From contig FR887359.1 of the NCBI GenBank assembly GCA_000431795.1, positions 1 through 64,000 on the forward strand: 64,000 nt of DNA, written 5' to 3'. The translations under genes were made by a program, and so were the position numbers. Origin of the DNA: Clostridium sp. CAG:302. Its GTDB lineage: Bacteria; Bacillota_I; Bacilli_A; RF39; UBA660. Position 1 is the stretch's first letter; each line of letters opens with the position of its first letter. Below, piece by piece: positions 17,463-25,605 of this stretch. The notes under the pieces were generated by a model. That model did not search any database. It had not been told where the DNA came from and saw only the letters and a program-made list of their open reading frames with translations.

Positions 17463-18056
17463 ATGAATAAAGCAAATAAAATAACAATGAGTAGAATTAT
17501 AATGTCATTGATAATTATAACAATAATGCTATTTCCTTTTGACCAAGTTGGTTTAGAATTTCCAACATATATACTAAAAGGAAATATTGTTATAGACTTA
17601 AAATATATACTAGTAGGAGTACTATTTGTAATAGCCTCATTTACTGATTTCTTAGATGGACATGTGGCTAGAAAATATAATATGGTAACTGACTTTGGTA
17701 AGATGATAGATGCTATTAGTGACAAATTACTTACTAATTCAGTATTAATAATTCTTGCTTGTAATGGTAAGGTATCCACTATAATAGCAGTAGTAATAGT
17801 TATGCGTGATATCATAGTAGATTCTATAAAAATGGTAGTGGGTAACAAAGGAACTGCTGTAGCGGCTATTGGAATTGCCAAAGTAAAGACAGCAACATTG
17901 ATGGTAGGTATAGTTTTAACACTATTCTATAATTTACCATTTGAATTAATACCACTTAGGGTATCAGACTTCCTATTAGCAGTAGCGGCTATACTATCTG
18001 TAATATCAGGAATAAAATATTATATAATGGCTAAACCATATTTAAAAGATAGATAA
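17463..18056 (+). CDS. pgsA: CDP-diacylglycerol-glycerol-3-phosphate 3-phosphatidyltransferase
   Basis: Membrane enzyme that makes phosphatidylglycerol phosphate from CDP-diacylglycerol and glycerol 3-phosphate. The CDP-alcohol phosphotransferase signature D..DG..AR........G...D...D runs from Asp62 (DFLDGHVARKYNMVTDFG then KMIDAISDK). About six hydrophobic segments are spread over 197 residues, the usual length. The gene follows the rodZ-like stop by one base and is co-transcribed with it. A weak hairpin (AATAC/GTATT with T-run) follows. Confidence 0.93.
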   Translation: MNKANKITMSRIIMSLIIITIMLFPFDQVGLEFPTYILKGNIVIDLKYILVGVLFVIASFTDFLDGHVARKYNMVTDFGKMIDAISDKLLTNSVLIILACNGKVSTIIAVVIVMRDIIVDSIKMVVGNKGTAVAAIGIAKVKTATLMVGIVLTLFYNLPFELIPLRVSDFLLAVAAILSVISGIKYYIMAKPYLKDR

Positions 18057-18083
18057 TACTTAGGTATTATTTATTTTTTTGCT

Positions 18084-18143
18084 CACTTCCAGCCTAAGGT
18101 CTTTCAGTGCTATTTTTAGTCTTTATTAAAAGTCTAAAAATAG
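18084..18143 (+). repeat. Paired-hairpin dispersed repeat, copy 1
   Basis: The first hairpin, 18084-18109, has CACT/AGTG ends and the core AGCCTAAGGTCT. The second, 18110-18143, has a perfect 10-bp stem (CTATTTTTAG/CTAAAAATAG). The two abut with no spacer. This is the most diverged clear copy: its second hairpin has lost GCCT. Confidence 0.6.
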
Positions 18144-18227
18144 TATGCCAGTGCATCTATTATATATAAGCCACAAATAGATATTTATATGTTAATTGGT
18201 ATTGTTTTTAAAAAAACACAAAAAACA

Positions 18228-18241
18228 CGAACAAATGTACT
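18228..18241 (+). promoter_or_regulatory. Possible degenerate LexA (SOS) box of recA
   Basis: CGAAC AAAT GTACT compared with the Bacillus-type CGAAC-N4-GTTCG: eight of ten positions match. It lies just upstream of the recA -35 box. Confidence 0.35.
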
Positions 18242-18249
18242 AAAATGTA

Positions 18250-18278
18250 TTGACAACCAAAAAAATATATTATATAAT
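18250..18278 (+). promoter_or_regulatory. recA promoter
   Basis: Fully consensus TTGACA (18250-18255), 17-base spacer, TATAAT (18273-18278), 40 bases before the recA start. Confidence 0.85.
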
Positions 18279-18317
18279 TGTTTTGTAATTAAGGAAAGTG
18301 TAGGAAAGAGAGGAATT

Positions 18318-19358
18318 ATGGCAAAGACAGTTGAAAAGGATTCTGCATTAGAACAAGTATTAGCAGACATAGAAAAGCAATTTGGAAAAGGGGCAATTAT
18401 GAAACTAGGAGAGCAGGAACATAAAGAAGTAGAAGTATGTCCTAGTGGTTCATTAAGTTTAGATATAGCCCTAGGAGTAGGAGGATATCCTAAGGGAAGA
18501 ATAATTGAAATATATGGGCCTGAATCTTCAGGTAAGACAACATTCGCATTACATGCAATTGCTGAAGTACAAAAGCAAGGAGGAAGAGCAGCATTTATAG
18601 ATGCTGAGCATTCACTAGATCCAGTATATGCCCACAATTTAGGAGTAAATACTGATGAATTATTATTATCCCAGCCAGATACAGGAGAGCAAGCTTTAGA
18701 AATTTGTGATGCTCTAGTAAAGAGTGAAGCTGTTTCAATAATAGTAATAGACTCAGTAGCGGCCCTTGTACCACAAGCAGAAATAGATGGAGAAATGGGT
18801 GATTCACATGTTGGATTACAAGCAAGATTAATGAGCCAAGCATTAAGAAAATTATCCGGTTCAATTAACAAAACAAAAACAATTGTAATATTTATTAATC
18901 AGCTAAGAGAAAAAGTAGGAGTACTATTTGGTAATCCCGAAACCACACCAGGTGGTAAAGCATTAAAATACTATTCTTCAGTTAGACTTGATATAAGAAG
19001 AGGAGAACAATTAAAAGTAGGCTCTGATGTAGTAGGAAATAAAACTAATATTAAAGTAGTAAAAAATAAAGTAGCTCCACCATTCAAAACAGCTACAGTT
19101 GATATAATGTATGGTGAAGGTGTATCAAAAGAAGGAGAATTATTAGATTTAGCCTCTGATGCTGGTATTGTTGAAAAAAGTGGTGCTTGGTATGCCTACA
19201 AAGGAGACAAAATTGGTCAAGGAAAAGAAAATGCTAAAATATATCTAAAAGAAAATTCAAAAATTGAAAACGAAATAGAAGAGTTAGTTAGAAAGCATTA
19301 TAATATTTCTTTAAATAAAAAAGTAGAGAAAGAAGCTAAAACTAAAGAATCAAAATAA
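18318..19358 (+). CDS. recA: Recombinase RecA
   Basis: DNA strand-exchange ATPase and SOS co-protease. The 346-residue product starts [25 protein letters not shown] and has Walker [10 protein letters not shown] (67-75), the Walker B region [12 protein letters not shown], and the L2/C-core block [19 protein letters not shown]. It has the normal length and an acidic/basic C-terminal tail. An in-frame ATG at 18189 exists, but that extension lies across the promoter. ATG 18318 has the GAGAGG binding site and the conserved N-terminus. A terminator follows. Confidence 0.98.
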   Translation: MAKTVEKDSALEQVLADIEKQFGKGAIMKLGEQEHKEVEVCPSGSLSLDIALGVGGYPKGRIIEIYGPESSGKTTFALHAIAEVQKQGGRAAFIDAEHSLDPVYAHNLGVNTDELLLSQPDTGEQALEICDALVKSEAVSIIVIDSVAALVPQAEIDGEMGDSHVGLQARLMSQALRKLSGSINKTKTIVIFINQLREKVGVLFGNPETTPGGKALKYYSSVRLDIRRGEQLKVGSDVVGNKTNIKVVKNKVAPPFKTATVDIMYGEGVSKEGELLDLASDAGIVEKSGAWYAYKGDKIGQGKENAKIYLKENSKIENEIEELVRKHYNISLNKKVEKEAKTKESK

Positions 19359-19360
19359 CT

Positions 19361-19388
19361 AAAGGAATAAAAATAATATTCCTTTTTT
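19361..19388 (+). terminator. recA terminator
   Basis: AAAGGAATA (19361-19369) pairs with TATTCCTTT (19378-19386), followed by more T. Confidence 0.8.
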
Positions 19389-19424
19389 CTATGTCATATG
19401 ATAAAATGTAAGTAGGTGATAAAA

Positions 19425-20354
19425 TTGAAAAAAAGCATAATAATATATAATCCTAATTCAGGAAAATATAATAAAGAAAAAACATTACCAAAATTAAAAG
19501 AAGTATTAAATGATTATAATTATGAAGTAGAAATAATGGAAACAAAAAGGAAAGGTCATGCTACTATGCTAGTAAAAAAAATTCCTTATGTAGATTTACT
19601 TATTTCAATAGGTGGAGACGGAACATTCAATGAAGTTATGACTGGTAACTTTGCTAGAAAGAAAAGACTAACCCTATGCCATCTTCCATCAGGAACAACT
19701 AATGATATTGGAGCTATGTGGGGATATGGTAAAGACATAGTATCCAATTTAAAATTAGCTTTAAATGGTGAGATAAAAAGAATAGATGTATGTACAATAA
19801 ATGGCAAACCATTAGTATATACTGCCGGTTTTGGTAAGTTTATGAATATCCCATATGAAACTCCAAGAGAATTAAAAAAGAGACTGGGACATTTAGCTTA
19901 CATAAAAGAGGGTGCTAAAGATTTCTTTAGAAAAGTAAAACTATATGATATAAGTTATGAGATAAATGGTGAAGAATATCGTGGACTATTCTCATTTGCC
20001 ATTATAACAAATGCTAATAGAGTAGCGGGTATTAATAATTTTTATAAAGATATTAAATTAAATGACAATCAGTTTGAAGTTTTAATGTGTAACATCACTA
20101 AATTAAAAGATGTAGTAAAGACATTGTATTTCTTTGCTAAATATGATGCCAGTAAAATACCGGGATTTTATTTTTATAAAACAGACAACTTCAAGTTCAA
20201 ATTTAATACACCAATAAAAAAACCACTATGCATAGATGGCGAATCATTTGATGATTTAAGTGGTGAATATGATGTTAAAATAGACAAAGATGTCTATGTC
20301 TTAATGCCATCAAAAAATATAAAAAGTTTATTTACAAATGAAGAGAAAACCTAA
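19425..20354 (+). CDS. Diacylglycerol/lipid kinase family protein
   Basis: Cytoplasmic or membrane-associated DagK/YegS-family kinase that phosphorylates a lipid such as diacylglycerol. The 309-residue protein has IIIYNPNSGK at the N-terminus, the GGDGTFNEV nucleotide site from residue 63, LPSGTTNDIG, and the C-terminal beta-sandwich with CIDGES. A TTG start at 19425 is chosen because AGGTGA lies 5 bases upstream; the in-frame GTG at 19416 is inside that binding site. It is a monocistronic gene with a shared terminator at its end. The exact lipid substrate is not determined. Confidence 0.88.
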   Translation: MKKSIIIYNPNSGKYNKEKTLPKLKEVLNDYNYEVEIMETKRKGHATMLVKKIPYVDLLISIGGDGTFNEVMTGNFARKKRLTLCHLPSGTTNDIGAMWGYGKDIVSNLKLALNGEIKRIDVCTINGKPLVYTAGFGKFMNIPYETPRELKKRLGHLAYIKEGAKDFFRKVKLYDISYEINGEEYRGLFSFAIITNANRVAGINNFYKDIKLNDNQFEVLMCNITKLKDVVKTLYFFAKYDASKIPGFYFYKTDNFKFKFNTPIKKPLCIDGESFDDLSGEYDVKIDKDVYVLMPSKNIKSLFTNEEKT

Positions 20355-20374
20355 AAATATAGTCTTCTCTTCTT
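20340..20374. terminator. Bidirectional terminator between convergent genes
   Basis: GAAGAGAA (20340-20347) pairs with TTCTCTTC (20365-20372), with a T stretch on the + side. It serves the lipid-kinase gene and, in reverse, the flavodoxin-like pair. Confidence 0.6.
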
Positions 20375-20380
20375 TTCTAT

Positions 20381-20965
20381 TTACTTATAGCAGCCATTTC
20401 TAATCATTTGTCTTTTCCAGTTAATATTAGCCATAAAAACATATAGTCTCTTAGTCATTGGTCTAATTGTAGTCTCTAATATAATTTCATTACCATTATC
20501 TATACATTCTTTGAACTTCTTAATTTTAATCAAAAAAGGTATAGAAATCAATTTATATAACCAAAACTTTTCACACTTACCAACAATCTCTCCAGCTCCA
20601 ATATTAAAAGAGCCCATATATTTTGCTTTATTTTTCTTGGCAAAGTTTTCTATAATTAATGAAGCAGTTCTATTATGTTTAGCCTCCCAAAAACCACAGT
20701 TAATAATTGTATAAATTTTTTTATTACTAATATCAATCTTGTTACTTAGAATATATTCCATAAATTCAATTATTTTGCATGTAGGTCCATCAACATATAA
20801 AGGAAAACATAAAATAATAGTATCCACCTTTTTAATGTCTTTTAAAATATCGCTAAATCTATCCCTATATACACATTTAATCTTTTCCTTGTCTTTAATT
20901 TTATTCAGAAAATAATTAGAATTACCATTTTCTAATTTTGGACTACCATTTACATATAATTTCAT
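20381..20965 (-). CDS. Flavodoxin-like NAD(P)H-dependent oxidoreductase
   Basis: A 194-residue flavodoxin-fold protein. MKLYVNGSPKLENGNSNYF is the FMN-phosphate-binding start, and the second strand (VDTIILCFPLYVDGPT) carries the characteristic P-LYVD-P loop of the NADPH-dependent FMN reductase/NAD(P)H oxidoreductase group. NCGFWEAKHN follows near residue 90, and the last 60 residues are basic. It overlaps the upstream 158-residue flavodoxin-like gene by four bases (ATGA), so the two are coupled. Electron donor and acceptor are unknown. Confidence 0.75.
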   Translation of the reverse strand: MKLYVNGSPKLENGNSNYFLNKIKDKEKIKCVYRDRFSDILKDIKKVDTIILCFPLYVDGPTCKIIEFMEYILSNKIDISNKKIYTIINCGFWEAKHNRTASLIIENFAKKNKAKYMGSFNIGAGEIVGKCEKFWLYKLISIPFLIKIKKFKECIDNGNEIILETTIRPMTKRLYVFMANINWKRQMIRNGCYK

Positions 20966-21438
20966 ATATTTATCTCCTTATAATCATTATAAAAATAAAT
21001 TTCTGGATAATTAGTATTCAAATTATTCATATTAGCCTCTACAAACCTAGTGGCAATTTTTTTATCTTCTTCAGTAATATTTTCACCATAAAAATAAACT
21101 TTAAAATTGATTTTTTTATCTATTCTAACTTTATGATGTATCTCACCATTTCTAATAGTAAAGAAAGGTTCAACAAATGATATGCTTCTTTCAATAATCT
21201 TTTTAACTTTACTACTATAAGTACCATAAGTAAATTTACTAATAATAATAAGTTCATCACTTTCTAAAATTTTTTTACCATTATAAGTAATATTATCCTT
21301 ATGTACACATTCCAGTGGTTTTCTAACCCAGCAAGAAAAACATCCTATACAGCTTTTTTCAGCATCACTAACTAAAACATCAGTATCATTTAACTTCAAA
21401 AAAGAGGTATCCTCTAAATCATGTATTATTGTTCTCAT
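20962..21438 (-). CDS. Flavodoxin-like reductase with Cys cluster
   Basis: A 158-residue protein. VSDAEKSCIGCFSCWVRKP with a following Cys (CIGC..C....LEC) is typical of iron-sulfur flavoproteins and multimeric flavodoxins of the NADPH-dependent FMN reductase family. ELIIISKFTYGTYSSKVKK forms the flavin loop. The usual N-terminal phosphate-binding strand is short (MRTIIHDLEDTS), so the protein may depend on its partner encoded next to it. The pair looks like a two-subunit flavin reductase; that is an inference from fusion-like adjacency and a four-base overlap. Confidence 0.7.
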   Translation of the reverse strand: MRTIIHDLEDTSFLKLNDTDVLVSDAEKSCIGCFSCWVRKPLECVHKDNITYNGKKILESDELIIISKFTYGTYSSKVKKIIERSISFVEPFFTIRNGEIHHKVRIDKKINFKVYFYGENITEEDKKIATRFVEANMNNLNTNYPEIYFYNDYKEINI

Positions 21439-21570
21439 AATAAAAAATATGCTAAATTAAAATATTTAGCACTATAATACTAGTAACTATTATAAAACCC
21501 ACTTCAAAATTACTCCGAAATGAGTAAAATGAGTGGAAAATTGGAAGTAAAAATGGAAAAATCAAAGTAA
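21439..21570. other. Short intergenic stretch with small hairpins
   Basis: I see no gene. GCTAAAT (21450) pairs with ATTTAGC (21463-21469), and a nested CCACT/AGTGG with ACTC/GAGT covers about 21500-21537. It is likely leader sequence for the minus-strand flavodoxin genes. Confidence 0.35.
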
Positions 21571-21595
21571 AAAAGTCTTATTTTATAAGACTTTT
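21571..21595 (-). terminator. tmRNA terminator
   Basis: On the minus strand AAAAGTCTTA pairs with TAAGACTTTT (21571-21580 with 21586-21595), followed by T residues. Confidence 0.8.
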
Positions 21596-21605
21596 GCATT
21601 CTTAA

Positions 21606-21964
21606 TGGTGGAGCTGAGGGGAATCGAACCCCTGTCCGCAAATACAGTAGCTTAACCTTCTACAAGATTAGTAAGTTATTAAAATTCATAAGCAAGTAGA
21701 TAACTTACAATCATAATTGCTTACTAGTTTATGTTTATTCGTTATGAAGTCTAAACAAAAATCATAATATAGTCTGCTTTATAAGTCCTATCTAATTCTC
21801 ACAGACAAAGAATTAGTAGAACCTGTCGCTACCTATAGGTTAGGCATAAGCAACAGCGTTTGTATAGCTGTTTCCAGTTATATTTAATTTCACTCTTGTA
21901 ACGTAAGAGATACTCGTCTTGCTAATTAAGCCCAAATATTTTCGTCGAAACCAAAGACAGCCCC
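21606..21964 (-). ncRNA. ssrA: Transfer-messenger RNA
   Basis: Rescues stalled ribosomes and tags nascent proteins. The 5' end is GGGGCTGTCTTTGGTTTCGACG and the 3' end GGGGTTCGATTCCCCTCAGCTCCACCA. These form the tRNA-like acceptor stem GGGGCTG/CAGCTCC with an encoded CCA. The tag reading frame ends GNSYTNAVAYA before TAA at 21842-21840, fitting the hydrophobic ALA-like end of known tags. Pseudoknot-rich sequence fills the middle. The resume codon is not fixed by eye. Confidence 0.96.
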
Positions 21965-21977
21965 AAATACATATATA

Positions 21978-22006
21978 ATTTTACCAAACAAATGTTTCTT
22001 TGTCAA
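21978..22006 (-). promoter_or_regulatory. tmRNA promoter
   Basis: Read on the minus strand: TTGACA, 17-base spacer, TAAAAT. It is divergent from the sipW-operon promoter just 19 bases away. Confidence 0.75.
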
Positions 22007-22024
22007 TTTTTTATTCAAATTTTA

Positions 22025-22053
22025 TTGTAATATTACAAATTTTAATGTATAAT
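22025..22053 (+). promoter_or_regulatory. sipW-operon promoter
   Basis: TTGTAA (22025-22030), 17-base spacer, TATAAT (22048-22053). Confidence 0.65.
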
Positions 22054-22083
22054 TACTATAGAATAGAAATAGGGAGCGTTAGT

Positions 22084-22746
22084 ATGGATTATAACAATGT
22101 AGAAAATAAAAATTATTTTGGAGTAAGACATTACAATGTTAAAATAGTAAAAGAAAAAATAAAACCATTAAAATTCATTTCCAGTGTTATATCATATGCT
22201 ATTTTTATATGGTTATTATTAATTGGATTAACACTATTAGTTTATATTGCAGACATTAAAATTCGTGCAGCTAAAGGAGATAATACTCCACCTAAATATA
22301 ATGCTTATGTAGTATTAACAGGTTCAATGATACCAGAAATAATGCCTAATGATGTAGTAATAACAAAGAAGAGAGATGCTAAAGAATTACAAGCAGGTGA
22401 TATTATAACATTTGTATCATCCGATCCAAGACTTTCAAATATAATAGTAACTCATAGAATAAAACAAGTATTTACTAATTCAAATACTGGTAAACGTGAA
22501 TTTCAAACTAAGGGAGATAATAATAATGTTGAAGATTTTGTTTTAGCACAAGAGCAAAATGTAATAGGAGAAGTAATCTATAAAATACCAAAACTAGGTT
22601 ACGTACAAGCACTATTAGCTTCAAAAGGAGGATTAATAATAATAGTCCTAATACCATGTTTAGCAATATTATCTTATGATATAGTAAAATTATGTAAGAG
22701 AATAGCCACTAAAAAGAAAAGTAAATCTACCGTTGTAAGAAGGTGA
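22084..22746 (+). CDS. sipW: SipW-type signal peptidase I
   Basis: ER-type (S26B) signal peptidase with membrane helices near residues 30-60 and 185-205. The catalytic residues are Ser81 in LTGSMIPEIMPND and His124 in IIVTHRI, the Ser/His dyad that separates SipW-type from Lys-type peptidases; GDNNN follows. The ATG at 22084 is preferred over an upstream in-frame start at 22000 because it has a GGGAG binding site and the promoter lies between them. SipW enzymes process TasA-like fibre or matrix proteins, and two such candidates follow in the same operon. Confidence 0.88.
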   Translation: MDYNNVENKNYFGVRHYNVKIVKEKIKPLKFISSVISYAIFIWLLLIGLTLLVYIADIKIRAAKGDNTPPKYNAYVVLTGSMIPEIMPNDVVITKKRDAKELQAGDIITFVSSDPRLSNIIVTHRIKQVFTNSNTGKREFQTKGDNNNVEDFVLAQEQNVIGEVIYKIPKLGYVQALLASKGGLIIIVLIPCLAILSYDIVKLCKRIATKKKSKSTVVRR

Positions 22747-22752
22747 TAAGTT

Positions 22753-24057
22753 ATGCCAAAAACCAATAGATTTCATGTCAAAGAAATAGATAAACAAAAT
22801 GTTACAGTAGAAGAAGAAAGAAAATATCGCTCACCATTTATATTATTTCTAATAAGAAATGGAAAGTTAATACTAACAATATCTCTTCTTTTTTCACTAT
22901 CAGTATTTATAATAGCATTTTCACTTATTATGAAAAATATAAAAGATTCATCAATTTTAACATATGAATCAAATGGAGTAATAGTAAAATTTACTTCAAG
23001 TGATGAATCAATATTAGATGGAACACCAATAACTCCAGAATATGCCGATAAACTATTTACTAATAGTGTTCAAAATAGTAATAATGAAGGTGTAGTTATA
23101 AAAATTAATGAAGAAACATTTAATTACGGTAAAGTAATATTTTATTCAGATAAAACAATTCTAATAAAATATAATGACGGCACATACTTACGAGTATATC
23201 CTGTTAATAATAATTATGCAGTAGATGAAGAAGGTGTATTAAATTCAAATGCAGTAAGAAAAAGTTTAACTGGAGAAATAAAACAAAATGCTTTAGGTAT
23301 GAATATATTATACTTATCAGATGGAAGCACTGAAGTAACATATCAAGATGAAACCATCCTTGTAAGAAATGGTGATATGACAAGTACAAACGATGAATTC
23401 TATACTAATTTAAGTTTAGTATCAATAAAGAAAAAAGAAGAAAATGGTAAAATATATTATTCAAAAAACATAATAAAAGAAAATAATACATTAATTGTTG
23501 ATAATAAACCATATAAAGTAAAAAAAGAAGTGGATACCAAACAAGATAATATAAAAATAATATATTATGAAAATGATTATGCTGAAGTAATAAAAGATGA
23601 CTTAAGCATAATAGTTGAAAAGAGTGAACATATTAGGTATGATGGCTATATATTTGAAATAGTATATCAAAACAAAGAAGAAGTTAATATCAAAGATTTA
23701 ATAGATATAAAAAAGATAACTCTTAATAATACTAATCAAAAAGAAATAAATTATATCATAGTACTTGAAGAAACAAGTAACTATGAAAAGTACAATTTAA
23801 AAAAATTACCAGAAGAATGTTTAAGATTTAGTATCTACAATAATGGCAAAATGAATAAAAATAATCTTTTAAGTAATAATTTAAAAGGAAAAGAAGGATA
23901 TGAATTTAACAACAATACCTACTTACTATATGAAGGAAAATTAAATGAATTAAGCACTACAGATATAGATATAGGTATGTGGATAGATTATGAACAAACA
24001 AACAATGAAAATATGAATTCAGCATTCATAGGAACAGTAAGAGTATATATAGAATAA
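22753..24057 (+). CDS. Membrane-anchored extracellular protein of a SipW locus
   Basis: A 434-residue protein with a cytoplasmic basic N-terminus, one membrane helix at about 33-58 and a large Asn/Lys-rich outside region. The C-terminus (IGMWIDYEQTNNENMNSAFIG then TVRVYIE) resembles the last strands of TasA-like proteins. Short repeats of the type YxDGTxxxV suggest beta structure. It starts 6 bases after sipW and precedes a TasA-like gene, so it may anchor or assemble the SipW substrates. I know no named family for it. Confidence 0.65.
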   Translation: MPKTNRFHVKEIDKQNVTVEEERKYRSPFILFLIRNGKLILTISLLFSLSVFIIAFSLIMKNIKDSSILTYESNGVIVKFTSSDESILDGTPITPEYADKLFTNSVQNSNNEGVVIKINEETFNYGKVIFYSDKTILIKYNDGTYLRVYPVNNNYAVDEEGVLNSNAVRKSLTGEIKQNALGMNILYLSDGSTEVTYQDETILVRNGDMTSTNDEFYTNLSLVSIKKKEENGKIYYSKNIIKENNTLIVDNKPYKVKKEVDTKQDNIKIIYYENDYAEVIKDDLSIIVEKSEHIRYDGYIFEIVYQNKEEVNIKDLIDIKKITLNNTNQKEINYIIVLEETSNYEKYNLKKLPEECLRFSIYNNGKMNKNNLLSNNLKGKEGYEFNNNTYLLYEGKLNELSTTDIDIGMWIDYEQTNNENMNSAFIGTVRVYIE

Positions 24058-24075
24058 TAGGAAAGGTGGTATATT

Positions 24076-24612
24076 ATGAAAAAGAAAAATATCATAAAGA
24101 TAAGTGCAATTGTTTTTTCAATAATACTTGTAATAGTGGCAATAACAACTACTACACAATCATATTTTAATAAAGACAATTATGCTAAAAATCCAACAGA
24201 ATATCAAACAGGATTATTATCAATTGAAGCAGTATCTAAATCAAATAATATATCACTATCAAATACATTACCAATGAGTGATACTGAAGGAGGGCAGATA
24301 GAACCATATGTATTTACAATAAGAAATAATGGTAATGTCGACTATAAATTTAATGTAAAATTATTATCCACTAGTGATAATACATTTTCACCGGAATATA
24401 TAAAAATAAAAATAGATGATGAAGGAGTAAAAACTTTATCATCATTAACAGATAGCATCATAAAAAAAGATATCATATTACCTGCGGGCGAAACAATAGA
24501 TATAACTCTTAGAGTATGGTTAAGCAGTGATACCAAAAACACTCAAATAGGTAAAACATTTAATTCTAAAATAGTAATAGATGGACAATCAATATACACA
24601 AGTACAAATTAA
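24076..24612 (+). CDS. TasA/camelysin-like SipW-dependent secreted protein
   Basis: A 178-residue protein. A hydrophobic signal region lies at 8-26, followed by TTTTQSYFNKDNY, the position where SipW-dependent proteins are cut. A beta-sandwich of the TasA type follows: a PYVFTIRNNGNVDYKFNVKL strand pair and PAGETIDITLRVWLSSDT near the end, with KTFNSKIVIDG as last strand. TasA-like proteins form extracellular fibres. It lies downstream of the SipW peptidase with AAAGGTGG in front. The stop codon is followed in frame by a short decayed repeat domain. Confidence 0.78.
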   Translation: MKKKNIIKISAIVFSIILVIVAITTTTQSYFNKDNYAKNPTEYQTGLLSIEAVSKSNNISLSNTLPMSDTEGGQIEPYVFTIRNNGNVDYKFNVKLLSTSDNTFSPEYIKIKIDDEGVKTLSSLTDSIIKKDIILPAGETIDITLRVWLSSDTKNTQIGKTFNSKIVIDGQSIYTSTN

Positions 24613-24669
24613 GAAGTACAAACATATACAATAGATTATGATGCTAATGGCGGAACAGTAATAGCCTAA
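24613..24669 (+). pseudogene. In-frame remnant of a Listeria-Bacteroides (InlB B-type) repeat
   Basis: Directly after the TAA of the TasA-like gene, the same frame stays open for 18 codons and reads EVQTYTIDYDANGGTVIA, then TAA. YTIxYDANGGTV is the start of the cell-surface InlB B-repeat (Flg_new). This looks like the stub of a longer protein cut short by a nonsense mutation and deletion. Confidence 0.5.
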
Positions 24670-24673
24670 TATT

Positions 24674-24702
24674 AAGATACATACTAATATATGTATCTTT
24701 TT
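24674..24702 (+). terminator. Terminator after the TasA-like gene
   Basis: AAGATACATA (24674-24683) pairs with TATGTATCTT (24690-24699) and more T follows. Confidence 0.8.
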
Positions 24703-24736
24703 CTATTATTTGTTAATAATACTAATGGTGAAATAT

Positions 24737-25222
24737 ATGAAGAAAAATAATATAATACTAATAAGTCTAATAATAGTGGTATTAACAGCCTTATGTACAA
24801 TTGCGGGTACATATGCAGTAATAATAAATGTAACAAATGAAAATGGAACAGATAAAATAATAAATAATATAGATATCAAAGACTTATTAACTAATGATAA
24901 TGGTACTTATAATAATACCTATTACCAAGTAAAAAATGAATTAAATGTAACTGAAGAAGAAATGAATATATTAATGAATTCAGAACCATTAAATAATAAA
25001 TTAAAATTAGTACTAGACTCTATAGTAAAATATAGTCTAAGAAATAATAAGGAAGCAAAATATAGTAATGATGAAATGTATAATATGATAATTGAAGGTA
25101 TAAATTCTACTCCTAATATAAGCGAAGAATTAAAAAATAAAGTAATAATATCTTCAGATAGACATAAACAAGATATTTCAGATTTTCTTTATGATATAGA
25201 AGTATCTCTAAAAGGAGATTAA
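24737..25222 (+). CDS. Small secreted protein with SipW-like signal
   Basis: A 161-residue protein. The signal segment MKKNNIILISLIIVVLTALC is followed by TIAGTYAVIINVTN, a plausible SipW-type cleavage region. The mature part is acidic, Asn-rich and helical. ATG 24737 fits the GGTGA site better than the upstream in-frame starts. It begins after a terminator, so it may be expressed separately from the sipW genes, and is followed at two bases by a small membrane protein. Function unknown. Confidence 0.6.
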   Translation: MKKNNIILISLIIVVLTALCTIAGTYAVIINVTNENGTDKIINNIDIKDLLTNDNGTYNNTYYQVKNELNVTEEEMNILMNSEPLNNKLKLVLDSIVKYSLRNNKEAKYSNDEMYNMIIEGINSTPNISEELKNKVIISSDRHKQDISDFLYDIEVSLKGD

Positions 25223-25224
25223 TT

Positions 25225-25527
25225 ATGTATATAGTATATTTATTAATAATATTATTAATGGTACTATTATTTATATTAGTAAAAGATAAAATATCAATAC
25301 TAAAAATAATAGGAATAACATTAATATCTTCAGGAGTATTAATAACTTTATTAGCAGTCGCCATAAAAGTATTAATTAAAACAACAATTTATTATATAAA
25401 CTTAAGCAAAGTAACTAGTATAATACTAAGTAATTTTCTTATCATAAGTACAATATTTATATTATCAGGATTATTTTCATATATAATGTATAAAATATTA
25501 AGACCAAAAGAAATAGTAAAAGTATAA
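25225..25527 (+). CDS. Small three-helix membrane protein
   Basis: A 100-residue protein with three hydrophobic segments (about 2-13, 24-50 and 60-88) and a basic end. It begins two bases after the preceding secreted-protein gene, with AAGGAG overlapping that gene's end, so the two are coupled. I recognise no family; a role in holding or moving the secreted neighbour is only suggested by position. Confidence 0.6.
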   Translation: MYIVYLLIILLMVLLFILVKDKISILKIIGITLISSGVLITLLAVAIKVLIKTTIYYINLSKVTSIILSNFLIISTIFILSGLFSYIMYKILRPKEIVKV

Positions 25528-25605
25528 CAAAAATAGTTATATTTTTTTCTTATAATTATATATTTTTTTTCTCTAATGTGATAAAATTAATATGGAGATG
25601 ATAGT

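Noticed and set aside
18189..18317. 43-codon N-terminal extension of RecA
   Set aside because: It overlaps the consensus recA promoter, lacks a binding site and is not part of the conserved RecA start.
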